In this document: positions 54,064 through 63,312 of the stretch, in pieces
How the letters are laid out: every line of letters begins with the position of its first letter
Position numbering within the stretch: the first letter of the stretch is position 1
Assembly: GCA_963797475.1 (NCBI GenBank)
Contig: CAWCPR010000001.1
Coordinates: 682,001 to 746,000, forward strand
Length of the DNA stretch: 64,000 bases
Direction: 5' to 3'
From: CAWCPR01 sp963797475
Lineage (GTDB): Bacteria > Chloroflexota > Anaerolineae > Anaerolineales > UBA4823
The notes under the pieces: model-generated
Database searches by the model: none
Told to the model about the DNA's origin: nothing
Seen by the model: the letters and a program-made list of their open reading frames with translations, nothing else
Position numbers and translations under genes: made by a program

Positions 54064-55695
54064 TTATTGAATTTCACTGATCACGTCGACAACTGCATGA
54101 AGCAAGTCGCCGGCCAGGATCGAAGCCGTGTTTCCCAGTACCTGGGCCGCCCTCAACCCGGCGTAAGCGTGGATCCATGCGCCGGCAATCGCGGCCTGGA
54201 AGGCTTCCACACCCTGGGCGCGCAGGCCTACGATCAAACCTGCCAACACATCGCCGGTCCCGGCCCGCGCTAGCGCCGCAGAGGCGACCGGGATGACGGC
54301 TGCCCGCCCGTCCGGCGCTGCGATGACGGTAAAAGCCCCTTTTAACACCACCACATGCCCCCATTCTTTACTGAAGCGGACGGCAACGCCAAGCCGGTCT
54401 GCCTGGATTTCTGAGGTTGACAGACCGGTCAGAACCGACATCTCGCCTGGATGGGGAGTCAGGACGGTCTCAGGCGGCAGGTAATCCGCCCAATGGGGGA
54501 TGCGCGCCATCAACTTTAGACCATCCGCATCGATCACCAGGGCAGGCAATTTCGAATGCTGTTGGTGCGAATTTTCTTGCGCTGGAAGGATAAACCCGAT
54601 CCCTGTCCGTCCCTGTCTCTGGCTGGCGCCGATCAAGCGGGCGATGAATTCCTGGGTCTTATCCTCTAAACCAAACCCTGGCCCGAAAAGGAGCGCGGTC
54701 GCCCGGTCCATATTCTCTTCCAATACTCCCGCCGCATCTGCAGCGATGACGCCCATTTCGTGGGGCAGCAGCAGCCAGGTGGCTTCGGGAAACTGTCCCG
54801 CCAGGGCTAAATGCAGCGGGGTGGGAACGCCTAAGGTCACCAGGCCGGCTCCGATCCGGTAAGCGGCCTGCCCGGCAAGATAGGCAGCTCCCGTGTAATT
54901 CACCGAGCCTGCCACTACCAGGGCTGTTCCAAACGTCCCTTTGTGCGCTTCGGCTGGCCTCTCCGGAAAGATATTCCGAACTCTTTCCCGGCTTGGGACG
55001 ATGCGCTGAACCGCATCCCAGGCCTGCATCCCAACCCCATCGTTTGGCAGACCGATGCCAACCACCTGGATTTCGCCTGCAAGGCCGAAGGCCGGGAATT
55101 TCAAAAGTCCGATCTTCACTGCCGCCATCGTCACCGTTTCGTCTGCCGGGATAGATTCCGGAGCCGCCTCGCCGCTGTCACAATCCACACCGGAGGGGCA
55201 ATCCACAGCTACAATGCGCGGTGGATCTTTGAGCTCAGCAACCGCACCCCGAGCCGATTCCATCACTCGGGCCACCTCCGCCTTAAGCGGCAGGTGCACC
55301 CCTGTGCCCAGGATTCCATCCAGCAGCACCGCGTGCTTGCCAATCAAAACCTTTAAACGGTTTAAATCGTCGTCCGCAGCTACATCGTAGAGCTTCCCGC
55401 CTGCCTGGTCCAGGCGCGTCACCAGAGGGTCATCCACCAGGCGCGGGCGCACCAGGTAGGCGCTGGCCATCCAGCCTTTCTCCGCCAGAGCTGCCAGGGC
55501 GACCAATGTGTCGCCGCCGTTATTGCCGGATCCCACCAGGCCAAGAACGCCTTCTTCCTGCAAGTCTCCGTAATGATCCATCACGATTTCAGCCAGGCCT
55601 TTTCCGGCATTTTCCATCATCATTTCATAACTCAAGCCTTTTGCATTGGCTTCTTTTTCGATGGCTTGCATTTCTGGAACTGTAACTAATTTCAT
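54064..55695 (-). CDS. nnr: Bifunctional NAD(P)H-hydrate epimerase/ADP-dependent dehydratase
   Basis: Repairs hydrated NAD(P)H. 543 residues: an N-terminal YjeF epimerase domain (about 1-215) with ENAGKGLAEIV, GLVGSGNNGGDTLVALAAL and VAVDCPSGVD, and a C-terminal ribokinase-like dehydratase domain with HKGTFGTALVVAGS, LTPHPGEMSVL and ARAGTGDVLAGLIVGL. It is downstream of the aldehyde dehydrogenase in the same minus-strand run, suggesting a redox-cofactor maintenance role. Confidence 0.95.
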   Translation of the reverse strand: MKLVTVPEMQAIEKEANAKGLSYEMMMENAGKGLAEIVMDHYGDLQEEGVLGLVGSGNNGGDTLVALAALAEKGWMASAYLVRPRLVDDPLVTRLDQAGGKLYDVAADDDLNRLKVLIGKHAVLLDGILGTGVHLPLKAEVARVMESARGAVAELKDPPRIVAVDCPSGVDCDSGEAAPESIPADETVTMAAVKIGLLKFPAFGLAGEIQVVGIGLPNDGVGMQAWDAVQRIVPSRERVRNIFPERPAEAHKGTFGTALVVAGSVNYTGAAYLAGQAAYRIGAGLVTLGVPTPLHLALAGQFPEATWLLLPHEMGVIAADAAGVLEENMDRATALLFGPGFGLEDKTQEFIARLIGASQRQGRTGIGFILPAQENSHQQHSKLPALVIDADGLKLMARIPHWADYLPPETVLTPHPGEMSVLTGLSTSEIQADRLGVAVRFSKEWGHVVVLKGAFTVIAAPDGRAAVIPVASAALARAGTGDVLAGLIVGLRAQGVEAFQAAIAGAWIHAYAGLRAAQVLGNTASILAGDLLHAVVDVISEIQ

Positions 55696-55733
55696 CCGTT
55701 GTAAACTCCTCTTCCTTCAGCCTATTCGAGGCG

Positions 55734-57362
55734 TTATTTGGATCGCTTTTGCGCCCATACAACTCCTGCCAGCGCTCCTAACGCTCCCAAAGCCAGCCCT
55801 GCGCTCCATTTTCGGTCAACTTTCTTCACACTTTCAAATCCCTGGTCCAACGCCTCTTTAATGGGCTGCATCCGTTGAGCGGGAGTCGTCCCAAAAAACA
55901 GGCGCATCACGCTCGCAACCGTGTGGTAATTGCCGGGGCTGCGGGCGATGGTAGCCAAATCCCAGGGGACAGGCGGTTTCGAGACCACGTACGCATACGG
56001 CCGGGTGAACTGCAGAAGTCCTTGCTTACCATGAATGCGCCCGTAGCCAGACTGTTTGATCCCACCAAAGGGGAGCATTACGATGGCAAATTGGGCAATC
56101 GTATCGTTGATCAAGATCGAAGCCGCCTGCACCTGTCCCGCCACGCGCTGCGCCCGATCCAAATCCTGGCTCCAGATGGACGCTCCCAGGCCAAAATGGC
56201 TGTCGTTTGCCAGCTCGATCGCTTGGGCTTCATCCCGCACCTTCATCACCGGCATCAGTGGCCCGAAGGTCTCCTCGCGCATCAAGAGCATGCTGTGATC
56301 TACGTCCACCAATACTGTGGGCTCGAAGAACATCCCCTTCCGGTTTCCACCTGCCAGGATGCGCGCCCCCTTTTCAACTGCATCTGCCAGATGGGTCTCG
56401 ATCACACGCAACTGGCGCGGGTCTGTCACCGGCCCCAGGTAATAAGGACTTTTCAGCGCCTGGCTATAGCCCATCGCTAGGCGGCGGGTATGCTCCACTG
56501 CGCTGCGCACAAAAGACTCATACACCGGCTCGACCACATACACCCGTTCAACCGCCATACAAGTTTGCCCGGCATTGAAAAAAGACCCCCAGGCGCCCCA
56601 ATGCGCAGCCGCTTCGATATCTGCATCTTCCAAAACGATCATCGCATCTTTACCGCCCAGCTCGCAGGCAACCGGGGTGAGGTGCTCGGCGGCGGCTTTG
56701 AGCACCCTTTTCCCGGTCAGGGTTGAACCGGTCAGGAAGATATAGTCCGGGGCCGATTCGACCAGCGCCTCTCCAACCGAAGCGTCCCCGTGCAGTACCC
56801 GCACAAAAGGAGCCAGCTCAGGAACCCGTTGGAAAAGGGACTCCATCAGGACCCCGGTCGCGCCGGTCACTTCTGAGGGTTTTAATAATACCGTGTTCCC
56901 TGCCAGCAATGCACCCAGCACGGGCGGCATCGCCAATGCGAAAGGGTAGTTCCAGGGAGCAATTACGCCTACCACGCCATAAGGGCGTGATTCAACCGTA
57001 CTGCGTTTCAAAAAATACAGCCCGCTGGAAACGCGCTCTTTGCGCAGCCAACCCGGGGCATGCCGTAGATACTGGTGCAGCACATCCGCAGTGATAACCA
57101 GCTCGATTAAGCCATCCTGGCGGCTTTTCCCACAGTCCTGGTTAAGCACAGCGGTGATCTCATCTGCGGAGTCCAGCAGAACAGATTGAAATTTCCTCAA
57201 GATGCTCACCCGCTCTTCGACGGATTTCCGGCTCCACTGGTCGAAGGCCGCCTGCATCTGGCTGCGGGCCCGGTTGACCTGCTCCAGGGTGTGCATCGCG
57301 ACCTGGCCAAATTGCTCACCGGTTGCCGGATTGACAAAGACCAGCGTTCGATTATTCTCCAT
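55734..57362 (-). CDS. NAD(P)-dependent aldehyde dehydrogenase with C-terminal membrane tail
   Basis: 542 residues from ATG 57362, preceded by GGAGGGGTT; the longer open frame to 57521 overlaps the AOR gene. The ALDH core shows APWNYPFALAMPPVLGALLAGNTVLLKPSE, the Glu motif ACELGGKDAMIVLEDAD and the nucleophilic cysteine in FFNAGQTCMAVERVYV. After the core, about 60 residues end with a hydrophobic helix (GLALGALGALAGVVWA) and a basic KRSK end, like fatty-aldehyde dehydrogenases anchored by their C terminus. It is probably active on long-chain or hydrophobic aldehydes. Confidence 0.9.
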   Translation of the reverse strand: MENNRTLVFVNPATGEQFGQVAMHTLEQVNRARSQMQAAFDQWSRKSVEERVSILRKFQSVLLDSADEITAVLNQDCGKSRQDGLIELVITADVLHQYLRHAPGWLRKERVSSGLYFLKRSTVESRPYGVVGVIAPWNYPFALAMPPVLGALLAGNTVLLKPSEVTGATGVLMESLFQRVPELAPFVRVLHGDASVGEALVESAPDYIFLTGSTLTGKRVLKAAAEHLTPVACELGGKDAMIVLEDADIEAAAHWGAWGSFFNAGQTCMAVERVYVVEPVYESFVRSAVEHTRRLAMGYSQALKSPYYLGPVTDPRQLRVIETHLADAVEKGARILAGGNRKGMFFEPTVLVDVDHSMLLMREETFGPLMPVMKVRDEAQAIELANDSHFGLGASIWSQDLDRAQRVAGQVQAASILINDTIAQFAIVMLPFGGIKQSGYGRIHGKQGLLQFTRPYAYVVSKPPVPWDLATIARSPGNYHTVASVMRLFFGTTPAQRMQPIKEALDQGFESVKKVDRKWSAGLALGALGALAGVVWAQKRSK

Positions 57363-57405
57363 AACCCCTCCGTTGAGAGAACTTGATTGGTGGGATGATC
57401 TAAAT

Positions 57406-59238
57406 TCAGCCGCCCCCTGGCCAGAGGTCTTTTGCAACCCAATCCAATTCCAGCTCGCATAATTTCTGGTAAGTCGGGTAGCCTGTCTCCGAATCCCATC
57501 CCCGCGCCTGGTAGTATGCACTCAGCATCGCCGCAAAATCGGGCACAAAACCTTGCTCCCCCCGCTGGGCATCTTCATAAGGCTGGAGAAAAGCCTTGGG
57601 CAGCCGGTCGTTGGCCCGGCGTAGACCCAGGCGGTTATTGATCGCTCGTTTCAAATTCCAACCGCGCTCGCCAGCCCTCATCATTTCCTTTATAGACCAT
57701 TTCACGCCGCAGGCTGCATTGATCAGCTCCACGAGCGTCTCCGGGGGCACGTTGGCGAAAAAACAAATCACCAGCGAGTTAAACAGCGTACGCCAGTTCT
57801 GGTGAATGGCGACATTTTCAGCCTTCTCAGCTCCATCGTCACGGGCGTAATAAACGCACCCCAGGCTGGTTTCCACCTGGCCCAGGTCGACCAAAAAGTA
57901 ATCGGATTGGTTGTGACAAGCGCCGCGCGGCGAGGTGGCATATACCAACGCCATCCCAGAAGCGCCGCGCGGATCGTGGTAGGCGGCTTCCAGGCCGTTC
58001 ACCTGTACGGCTTCCTCTTCAGCCCCAAACTGGCGGCCCAGCGCTCGTGACCCCTGGGCCAGATAAACGCCCAGCCCCTGCCGGCGGGCTGTGCTATGCA
58101 CCAGCGGCTCGACGACCTGCGCGTTTCCCCAACACAGCTCCAATCCGCCGGTGTCTTGTCGGGTCATCTTCCCCAGCTCAAACAGGCGAAAAGCCAGCCC
58201 GATCGTGTTACTCAGGCTGATCGAGTCCATCCCGTAGCGGTCGCATAATTCGCCCAGGCGCGTGACCAACACCGGGTCGTTCAATCCCAGGTTCGGGCCA
58301 AAACCCACCAGGGTTTCGTACTCAGGGCCTTTTCGTTTCTCGCCATCCTCCAGGCGCACAACTCGACCGCAGGCGATCACGCAGGCGTGGCAGGCGCTCA
58401 CACCTGCCAGGATGGTATCTTTCATGTGGGCGCCGGTGGTGTGCACGTCCTCGTGAAAAGTCTCATGATGAAAATATTGTTTGGGCATTTCCCCCAGGTA
58501 ATCAAAGTATTCTGCAGCACCCGAACTTCCCAATTCCCTCAGCACCTGGGTTACCGAATCGGCGCGCAAGCTGCGGTTCGCTTCAGATCGCAGGGGTGTA
58601 AACCGCTCCGGAAGGGCTACCGGCACCTTATTATGGCCCTGGACCGCGATCGCCTTTAGGTTCTTGGAACCCATCACAGCGCCCATCCCGGTGCGCCCGG
58701 CGACGCGGCCGTGATCGCACAGAATCAGAGCAAACGGGATCATCCCTTCACCGGCTGGACCGATCGAGGCGACCCGCACTTTACCGGCGTTCAATTCTTG
58801 CTCCACGGCAGATTGAGTCTGGTAAGTGTCCAATCCCCAGAAGTGAGCAGCAGGATGGATGCTCGCCTGCCCATCTCGAATCCAGAGATAGACCGGCTGT
58901 TCCGCGCGGCCATACAGCCACACACCGTCGAATCCAGCCATGCGCAGCTCAGGCCCCCAGAATCCGCCGCAGTTCGACTCGGCCCACAAACCCGTTGCCG
59001 GCGATCGCCCGCACACCACAAAACGTCCCACGGCCGGGCCGGAAGTCCCCGAAAGCGGCCCATTCAGAAAAAGCAGCGGCGCTTGCGGTGAGAGCGGCTC
59101 CAGGTCGGGCGTGAGAACGTCGTAGAGCAAGCGGGCAGCCAGCGAAGCCCCGCCCAGGAAGGATTGCTCCCAGGACTCCGGGACGGAGAACGCGCTAATT
59201 TCGTTTGTGGTCAAGTTTACTTTAAGTATCGGTTGCAT
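57406..59238 (-). CDS. aor: Tungsten-dependent aldehyde:ferredoxin oxidoreductase
   Basis: Oxidises aldehydes to acids with ferredoxin, using a tungsto-bispterin and one 4Fe4S cluster. 610 residues from ATG 59238 (a GTG is one codon upstream; AGGGGCTGAG precedes). The N-terminal AOR_N domain has GPLSGTSGPAVGRF and ESNCGGFWGPELRMAGFDG. The cluster motif CHACVIACG (C-x2-C-x3-C) and TGGLELCWGNA follow. The neighbouring aldehyde dehydrogenase gives an NAD-linked alternative for the same chemistry, and moaC and moaD/E elsewhere in the window supply the pterin. Substrate range unknown. Confidence 0.92.
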   Translation of the reverse strand: MQPILKVNLTTNEISAFSVPESWEQSFLGGASLAARLLYDVLTPDLEPLSPQAPLLFLNGPLSGTSGPAVGRFVVCGRSPATGLWAESNCGGFWGPELRMAGFDGVWLYGRAEQPVYLWIRDGQASIHPAAHFWGLDTYQTQSAVEQELNAGKVRVASIGPAGEGMIPFALILCDHGRVAGRTGMGAVMGSKNLKAIAVQGHNKVPVALPERFTPLRSEANRSLRADSVTQVLRELGSSGAAEYFDYLGEMPKQYFHHETFHEDVHTTGAHMKDTILAGVSACHACVIACGRVVRLEDGEKRKGPEYETLVGFGPNLGLNDPVLVTRLGELCDRYGMDSISLSNTIGLAFRLFELGKMTRQDTGGLELCWGNAQVVEPLVHSTARRQGLGVYLAQGSRALGRQFGAEEEAVQVNGLEAAYHDPRGASGMALVYATSPRGACHNQSDYFLVDLGQVETSLGCVYYARDDGAEKAENVAIHQNWRTLFNSLVICFFANVPPETLVELINAACGVKWSIKEMMRAGERGWNLKRAINNRLGLRRANDRLPKAFLQPYEDAQRGEQGFVPDFAAMLSAYYQARGWDSETGYPTYQKLCELELDWVAKDLWPGGG

Positions 59239-59328
59239 CACTCAGCCCCTGACAAACCTTGTGTGTGAAACTTCACGATGCAAAGTTTACCGCAAATTGT
59301 CTTTCCCGGCAAAGCGCGTTTGTCCCTT

Positions 59329-60051
59329 TCATGCCCGATTGAGCCAGCCCGGCAGCGAACCCACCAGGTATTTCATCACATCCGCGGTTGCTCTCACGAA
59401 GAACTGAATGTCGCCGTATGCTTCGCCTCCCTGGCTCCCCACCAGATCGGTGACGCCGCGCAAGATCAGCAGGCGTGTTTGGTTGCGTGCGGCGACGAAA
59501 GCAATCGCGCCGGATTCCCAATCCCCTGCGACTGCGCCGTAGCGCCTTTTCAATTCTGGGATGTCTTCCACCATTAAATCGCGATCGCCAGATACCAGCA
59601 GAGAGCGCCGGATCGGGCGGTCATTGTCGAGGGTTTTACGATCGTCTTTCAGCCAGGAAAGGTCGATCTCCGTCGTATAGTGGGCGATATGCTCGTCGTA
59701 ATCGCCCATCTGCTCGACGATATCGTATACCACCGTCCGGTCAACCAGCAGGATTGTCCCGCGCCCGATCTCGCCTTCGAAGCCGCCGCACGTGCCCAGG
59801 TTGACCAGTAACTGAGGCGCCCAGCGATCGATTACGTATTGGGTTGAGGCCGCCGCGGCGATTTTCCCCCATCCACCGTGAAAAAAGATCACCGGACGGC
59901 CCGGCTGCCCCTCATCCTCACCCACCGTTGTATCAAACCAATCCCCCATAGGGGAGGATTGCATTTTTACCTTTGGGAAAATCTGGCATATCGCCCGCCA
60001 TTCCACATTGGCCGAAATCAGCACAATAGTGTTCAGGTCTACTTTTCCCAT
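59329..60051 (-). CDS. Nucleoside phosphorylase/MTA-SAH nucleosidase-like protein
   Basis: 240 residues of the PNP/UDP superfamily: IVLISANVEWRAICQIFP at the N terminus, VNLGTCGGFEGEIGRGTILLVDRTVVYDI, and DWESGAIAFVAARNQTRLLILRGVTDLVG, where an acidic residue acts on the base. It most resembles 5'-methylthioadenosine/S-adenosylhomocysteine nucleosidases, but substrate residues are not decisive. It ends 91 bases upstream of the AOR start. Confidence 0.75.
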   Translation of the reverse strand: MGKVDLNTIVLISANVEWRAICQIFPKVKMQSSPMGDWFDTTVGEDEGQPGRPVIFFHGGWGKIAAAASTQYVIDRWAPQLLVNLGTCGGFEGEIGRGTILLVDRTVVYDIVEQMGDYDEHIAHYTTEIDLSWLKDDRKTLDNDRPIRRSLLVSGDRDLMVEDIPELKRRYGAVAGDWESGAIAFVAARNQTRLLILRGVTDLVGSQGGEAYGDIQFFVRATADVMKYLVGSLPGWLNRA

Positions 60052-60378
60052 ACACCCCCCGTCCCTTCCAAAATGATCTCAGGACATAATTTGGATCCCA
60101 TATCGCTCCTTGCAAATTCATTTCGATCAACATCCTTAAACATAACCCAAGGCAAAAGCATACCACAATTCGAATGAGGTCCGGCCGAGTGCATGACGGC
60201 CCTACCCCCCTACGAGGGACGGCATTCGTCCGAACATGTCTGGTACAATCGTCGGGGACTATGGGATTCTGGATAGAAGGGGTAAGATAGTTGAGTGAAA
60301 ATGAGATTGAGGTGCTCGAGCGGGCTGCGCCTGGTCGGGTACCTCCAGTTTCCCCGAATTAAAAAGAAAAGGTGAACC
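60052..60378. other. 327-base divergent intergenic region
   Basis: No gene seen. TGGTACAAT at 60241-60249 is a possible extended -10 for the DinB gene, leaving a leader of about 120 bases; AAAGGTG precedes ATG 60379. Nothing else was recognised. Confidence 0.5.
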
Positions 60379-60873
60379 ATGGAAACAGATCAAATTACCC
60401 GTGAACAACTTCTAGGACTGCTGCGCGGCGGTCACGCACACATGCCATTCAACGCTGCGGTCGCCAATTTTCCGATCGAGCGAATTAACGACCAACCTCC
60501 CAACGTACCCTACACACCCTGGCACCTGTTGGAACATTTGCGCATCACCCAGTGGGATATTCTTGAATTTATCAACAGCCCGGATTACATTTCCCCAGAT
60601 TGGCCGGATGGATATTGGCCCGCTCAAGACGATCTGGCAGACCGCCAGGCCTGGGAGAAAACAATCCATGATTTCCAAAAGGACCAGAAAGCGCTTGAGG
60701 AGCTGGTAGAAAATCCGGAAACAGACCTGTACCAACCCATCCCGCACGGCGATGGTCAAAACATCTTGCAGGAAATCCTGACTGTATGCGACCATACCGC
60801 CTACCATATTGGGGAGTTCGCGATCTTGAGACAGGTGATGGGCACCTGGGCTTCGAACAGAAATACAGGCTAG
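60379..60873 (+). CDS. DinB-family (DinB-like four-helix) protein
   Basis: 164 residues with the DinB fold: HLLEHLRITQWDILEF supplies the first metal-binding histidine(s), and CDHTAYHIGEFAILRQVMG the C-terminal pair. Family members are metal-binding, often thiol-dependent transferases or stress proteins of unknown substrate. AAAGGTG lies upstream. It converges on the HD-domain gene. Confidence 0.85.
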   Translation: METDQITREQLLGLLRGGHAHMPFNAAVANFPIERINDQPPNVPYTPWHLLEHLRITQWDILEFINSPDYISPDWPDGYWPAQDDLADRQAWEKTIHDFQKDQKALEELVENPETDLYQPIPHGDGQNILQEILTVCDHTAYHIGEFAILRQVMGTWASNRNTG

Positions 60874-60899
60874 ATTACCGGGCAATCCCAAATGGGTTA

Positions 60900-61502
60900 T
60901 CAAACTCGTGGCGAGATCTGTCCGTCTGACCCAGCGAGGGCTGACAGTTCATGGACCACCAGCCCCAACTCAATAACCATCGGCGAAGGAGGATCTTCCT
61001 GAAACGCAGCTAACAGGGCATTGTAATACCATAAAGTACCCGCTTTGCCGCCTTTAAACCGGTCCCAAACTGCATCCCCTGCGATTCGAAAATCCTTAAA
61101 GATCGTGCGGGCATTGTGCAATTTATCCGCCAGGGAAACCATACGTACGTACGCCGGCGCCCGGCGCAGGTGAGCGATGTAGTTACGCTTGCGTTCCTCC
61201 CAGGGGGGCTTAGGGAAACCAAACGAGTCTGTGCATCCTTCGACAATCTCAGCCACCCGCTCGCCGAAACGCTCGCGGATCTCTTCCAGGGTTTTCAGGC
61301 CGCCCTGATCTTCGACGGCGTCATGCAGCAGGCCTGCTATCGCCTGATCTTCATCGCCGCCGTCTTCCAGCACCAGTGCGGCGACCGCCATCAAATGCGA
61401 CAAATACGGGACTGAGCTTCCTTTGCGGAACTGGCGAGCATGCAGGCGGTGGGCATAAATCCATGCTTCGTCAAAACGGGAAGAGAGGATCACCTTCCTC
61501 AT
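60900..61502 (-). CDS. HD-domain phosphohydrolase (short SpoT-like)
   Basis: 200 residues. RKGSSVPYLSHLMAVAALVLE gives the first histidine and LLHDAVEDQGG the HD pair, with SLADKLHNAR supplying the last aspartate, exactly as in the hydrolase half of Rel/SpoT and in MESH1-like small proteins. It may hydrolyse (p)ppGpp or another nucleotide. Its ATG overlaps the stop of the M24 peptidase by four bases, indicating coupling. Confidence 0.85.
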   Translation of the reverse strand: MRKVILSSRFDEAWIYAHRLHARQFRKGSSVPYLSHLMAVAALVLEDGGDEDQAIAGLLHDAVEDQGGLKTLEEIRERFGERVAEIVEGCTDSFGFPKPPWEERKRNYIAHLRRAPAYVRMVSLADKLHNARTIFKDFRIAGDAVWDRFKGGKAGTLWYYNALLAAFQEDPPSPMVIELGLVVHELSALAGSDGQISPRV

Positions 61503-62695
61503 AGCGGTATCGTCAGGCTCTGCAAGTCGCGCGGGTAATAGGTCATCACCTCAATCCCATCCTGCGTGACGGCGACCGTATCCGAGTGGCGAAATCCACC
61601 CAGCTCCGGGACGTATAAGCCTGGCTCGACGGTGAACACCATGCCCGGGCGGATCTCGGTGTCATCGCCCAGGTCCAAAAACGGGCCTTCATGGTAGCGC
61701 AGCCCGATCGCGTGGCCGACGTGATGTTTCCAATACGGGTACAAATCCTGCGCTTCATAATATGCGCGCACCGCGCGATCCACATCCGAACAGCGCTTCC
61801 CGGGCTGGATGGCAGCGAAAGCCGTGTCTTGCAGCGCCAGCATATGGTCGAACATCTTTTTTTGCTCATCGCTGGCGGGTCCAATGATCATCGTGCGCTC
61901 CAGCTCGGAATTGTACCCCCACATGGGGGCGCTCGCGCCGCTGACCAGTACATCCCCCGGTTGAAAGCTGAGGTTGTTCGCCAGGGCATGTGGAATAGCC
62001 GCATTACGCCCGATCTGGCCGCGATAGCCGACATCCACCCCGTTGGCGAAGGCGTTCAACGCCCGGTAAATTGGGCCGATTGAGTCCAACATGCTGTATG
62101 TGGCTTCCATCCCGGCCCGCATGCTGACTTCAGTTTCCGTCACACCAACGCGAGTATAGCGCTGCAAAAGCGTGTGCGCCAGGTTGGCCCACTTGATGCT
62201 CTCCTGGATCAAGGCAAGCTCTGCAAGGCTCTTAATCATCATCTGGCCCTCGATAAACCGGCCAAGTTTCCTTGGATGGCTGCCTGTAAGCTCATTCAAA
62301 TCCGGACCGTGATAGCCCAGGATCCACGGGTAACCGTCTCCATCAGCGCCGTATGCGCCCGCCACCCCCATATCCGCTAACAGCTTTAGTAAACCTTGCA
62401 TCGGATGCGGGGTATGGGGATATTCAAGGTAATGCTCCACGCGCTGGATCAGAGCGTTGGCGCGGGCGTGCTCGACCTCCAGGCGCGGGACGTACAAGGC
62501 GGTTTCACCGCCGCTGGTCATCACTAAAGCAATCGGACGCTCAGTCGGGATGAACGCGAATCCGGTGTAGTACAGGATGTAATCGCGATCGAATAAAACC
62601 GCGCCGCTCAATTTTTCCTCCAGTAAATGCTCGCGGAGTTTTTCGCAGCGGCTTTGATATTCTCTTTCTGTAATCTGAATGGAAATGGTTTGCAT
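61499..62695 (-). CDS. M24-family metallopeptidase (Xaa-Pro dipeptidase-like)
   Basis: 398 residues: a creatinase-like N-terminal domain (about 1-150) and a pita-bread catalytic domain. Metal ligands can be traced around WGYNSELERTMIIG, HHVGHAIGLRYHEGP and GMVFTVEPGLYVP. In the first of these, the aspartate that normally binds metal appears as N/S-E (YNSELERT), so activity may be modified. It is coupled to the HD-domain gene downstream. Confidence 0.85.
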   Translation of the reverse strand: MQTISIQITEREYQSRCEKLREHLLEEKLSGAVLFDRDYILYYTGFAFIPTERPIALVMTSGGETALYVPRLEVEHARANALIQRVEHYLEYPHTPHPMQGLLKLLADMGVAGAYGADGDGYPWILGYHGPDLNELTGSHPRKLGRFIEGQMMIKSLAELALIQESIKWANLAHTLLQRYTRVGVTETEVSMRAGMEATYSMLDSIGPIYRALNAFANGVDVGYRGQIGRNAAIPHALANNLSFQPGDVLVSGASAPMWGYNSELERTMIIGPASDEQKKMFDHMLALQDTAFAAIQPGKRCSDVDRAVRAYYEAQDLYPYWKHHVGHAIGLRYHEGPFLDLGDDTEIRPGMVFTVEPGLYVPELGGFRHSDTVAVTQDGIEVMTYYPRDLQSLTIPL

Positions 62696-62781
62696 CGCCG
62701 ATCCCTTTCAATTTTCGCGCCTCGTATGAAAATATTTCCAAGGTTCCGGTTAAACCGTGCGGCTTATTCCGGTCATAAAAT

Positions 62782-63201
62782 CTAGCCCTGAGCCAGGATC
62801 TCAAAATCGCTGCTGATCGCTACCCCTGGACGCAGGGAACAAATAACCGAACAATACTTATCCTCCGAAAGGCGGATGGCCCTTTCCAACCTCTCCGGGC
62901 TAAGCTTTCCCACAGCGATGTAGTGGATGTGAATATGAGTGAACGTATAGGGCGGTTCCGGGGCCTGGTCCCCCTTACAAACAACTTTAAAGTTTAACAA
63001 CGGCTCGCGTTGCTTGGTCAGAATCTCGACGATATCGTACGTGGAACAGGATGCCACAGCCATTAACAGGAGGTCGGAGGGTTTCACGCCGGCCCATTCG
63101 AATCCCGGGTCAGGTGAACGGCCGATGACCACAGAATGCCCGTTAGAATCGCTCGCCATCATCAGCGTTTTTTCGATCCACCTTAACGTAATTGCTCCCA
63201 T
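62782..63201 (-). CDS. OsmC-family protein
   Basis: 139 residues of the OsmC/Ohr superfamily, with WAGVKPSDLLLMAVASCSTYDIVEIL carrying one cysteine where peroxidatic OsmC enzymes have theirs, and the later CSVICSLRP region carrying the second. Probably a thiol-dependent hydroperoxidase or a related carrier. GGAGGTATGA precedes the ATG, and the repeated leader element (copy D) lies 28 bases further upstream. Confidence 0.88.
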   Translation of the reverse strand: MGAITLRWIEKTLMMASDSNGHSVVIGRSPDPGFEWAGVKPSDLLLMAVASCSTYDIVEILTKQREPLLNFKVVCKGDQAPEPPYTFTHIHIHYIAVGKLSPERLERAIRLSEDKYCSVICSLRPGVAISSDFEILAQG

Positions 63202-63228
63202 TCATACCTCCATATAAGTTTAAAGTTG

Positions 63229-63312
63229 CTCCTAATATGATGAATCTCTTTTCATCGTATTGCGTGGGGCGCCGACCACTGGCCTTCGGCCAGGGGCAAA
63301 GCGCCCAACACT
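63229..63312 (-). repeat. Repeated leader element, copy D (long form; osmC)
   Basis: Minus strand: AGTGTTGGGCGCTTTGCC, an inner CTGGCC-GAA-GGCCAG hairpin, GGCGCCCCACGC, then the hairpin GATGAAAAGAGATTCATC and ATATTAGGAG. GGGCGC can pair with GCGCCC around the inner hairpin. It starts at the stop codon of the upstream nuclease-like gene. Confidence 0.8.

Noticed and set aside
57363..57521. N-terminal extension of the aldehyde dehydrogenase
   Set aside because: It overlaps the AOR coding end; ATG 57362 has a strong GGAGGGG site.
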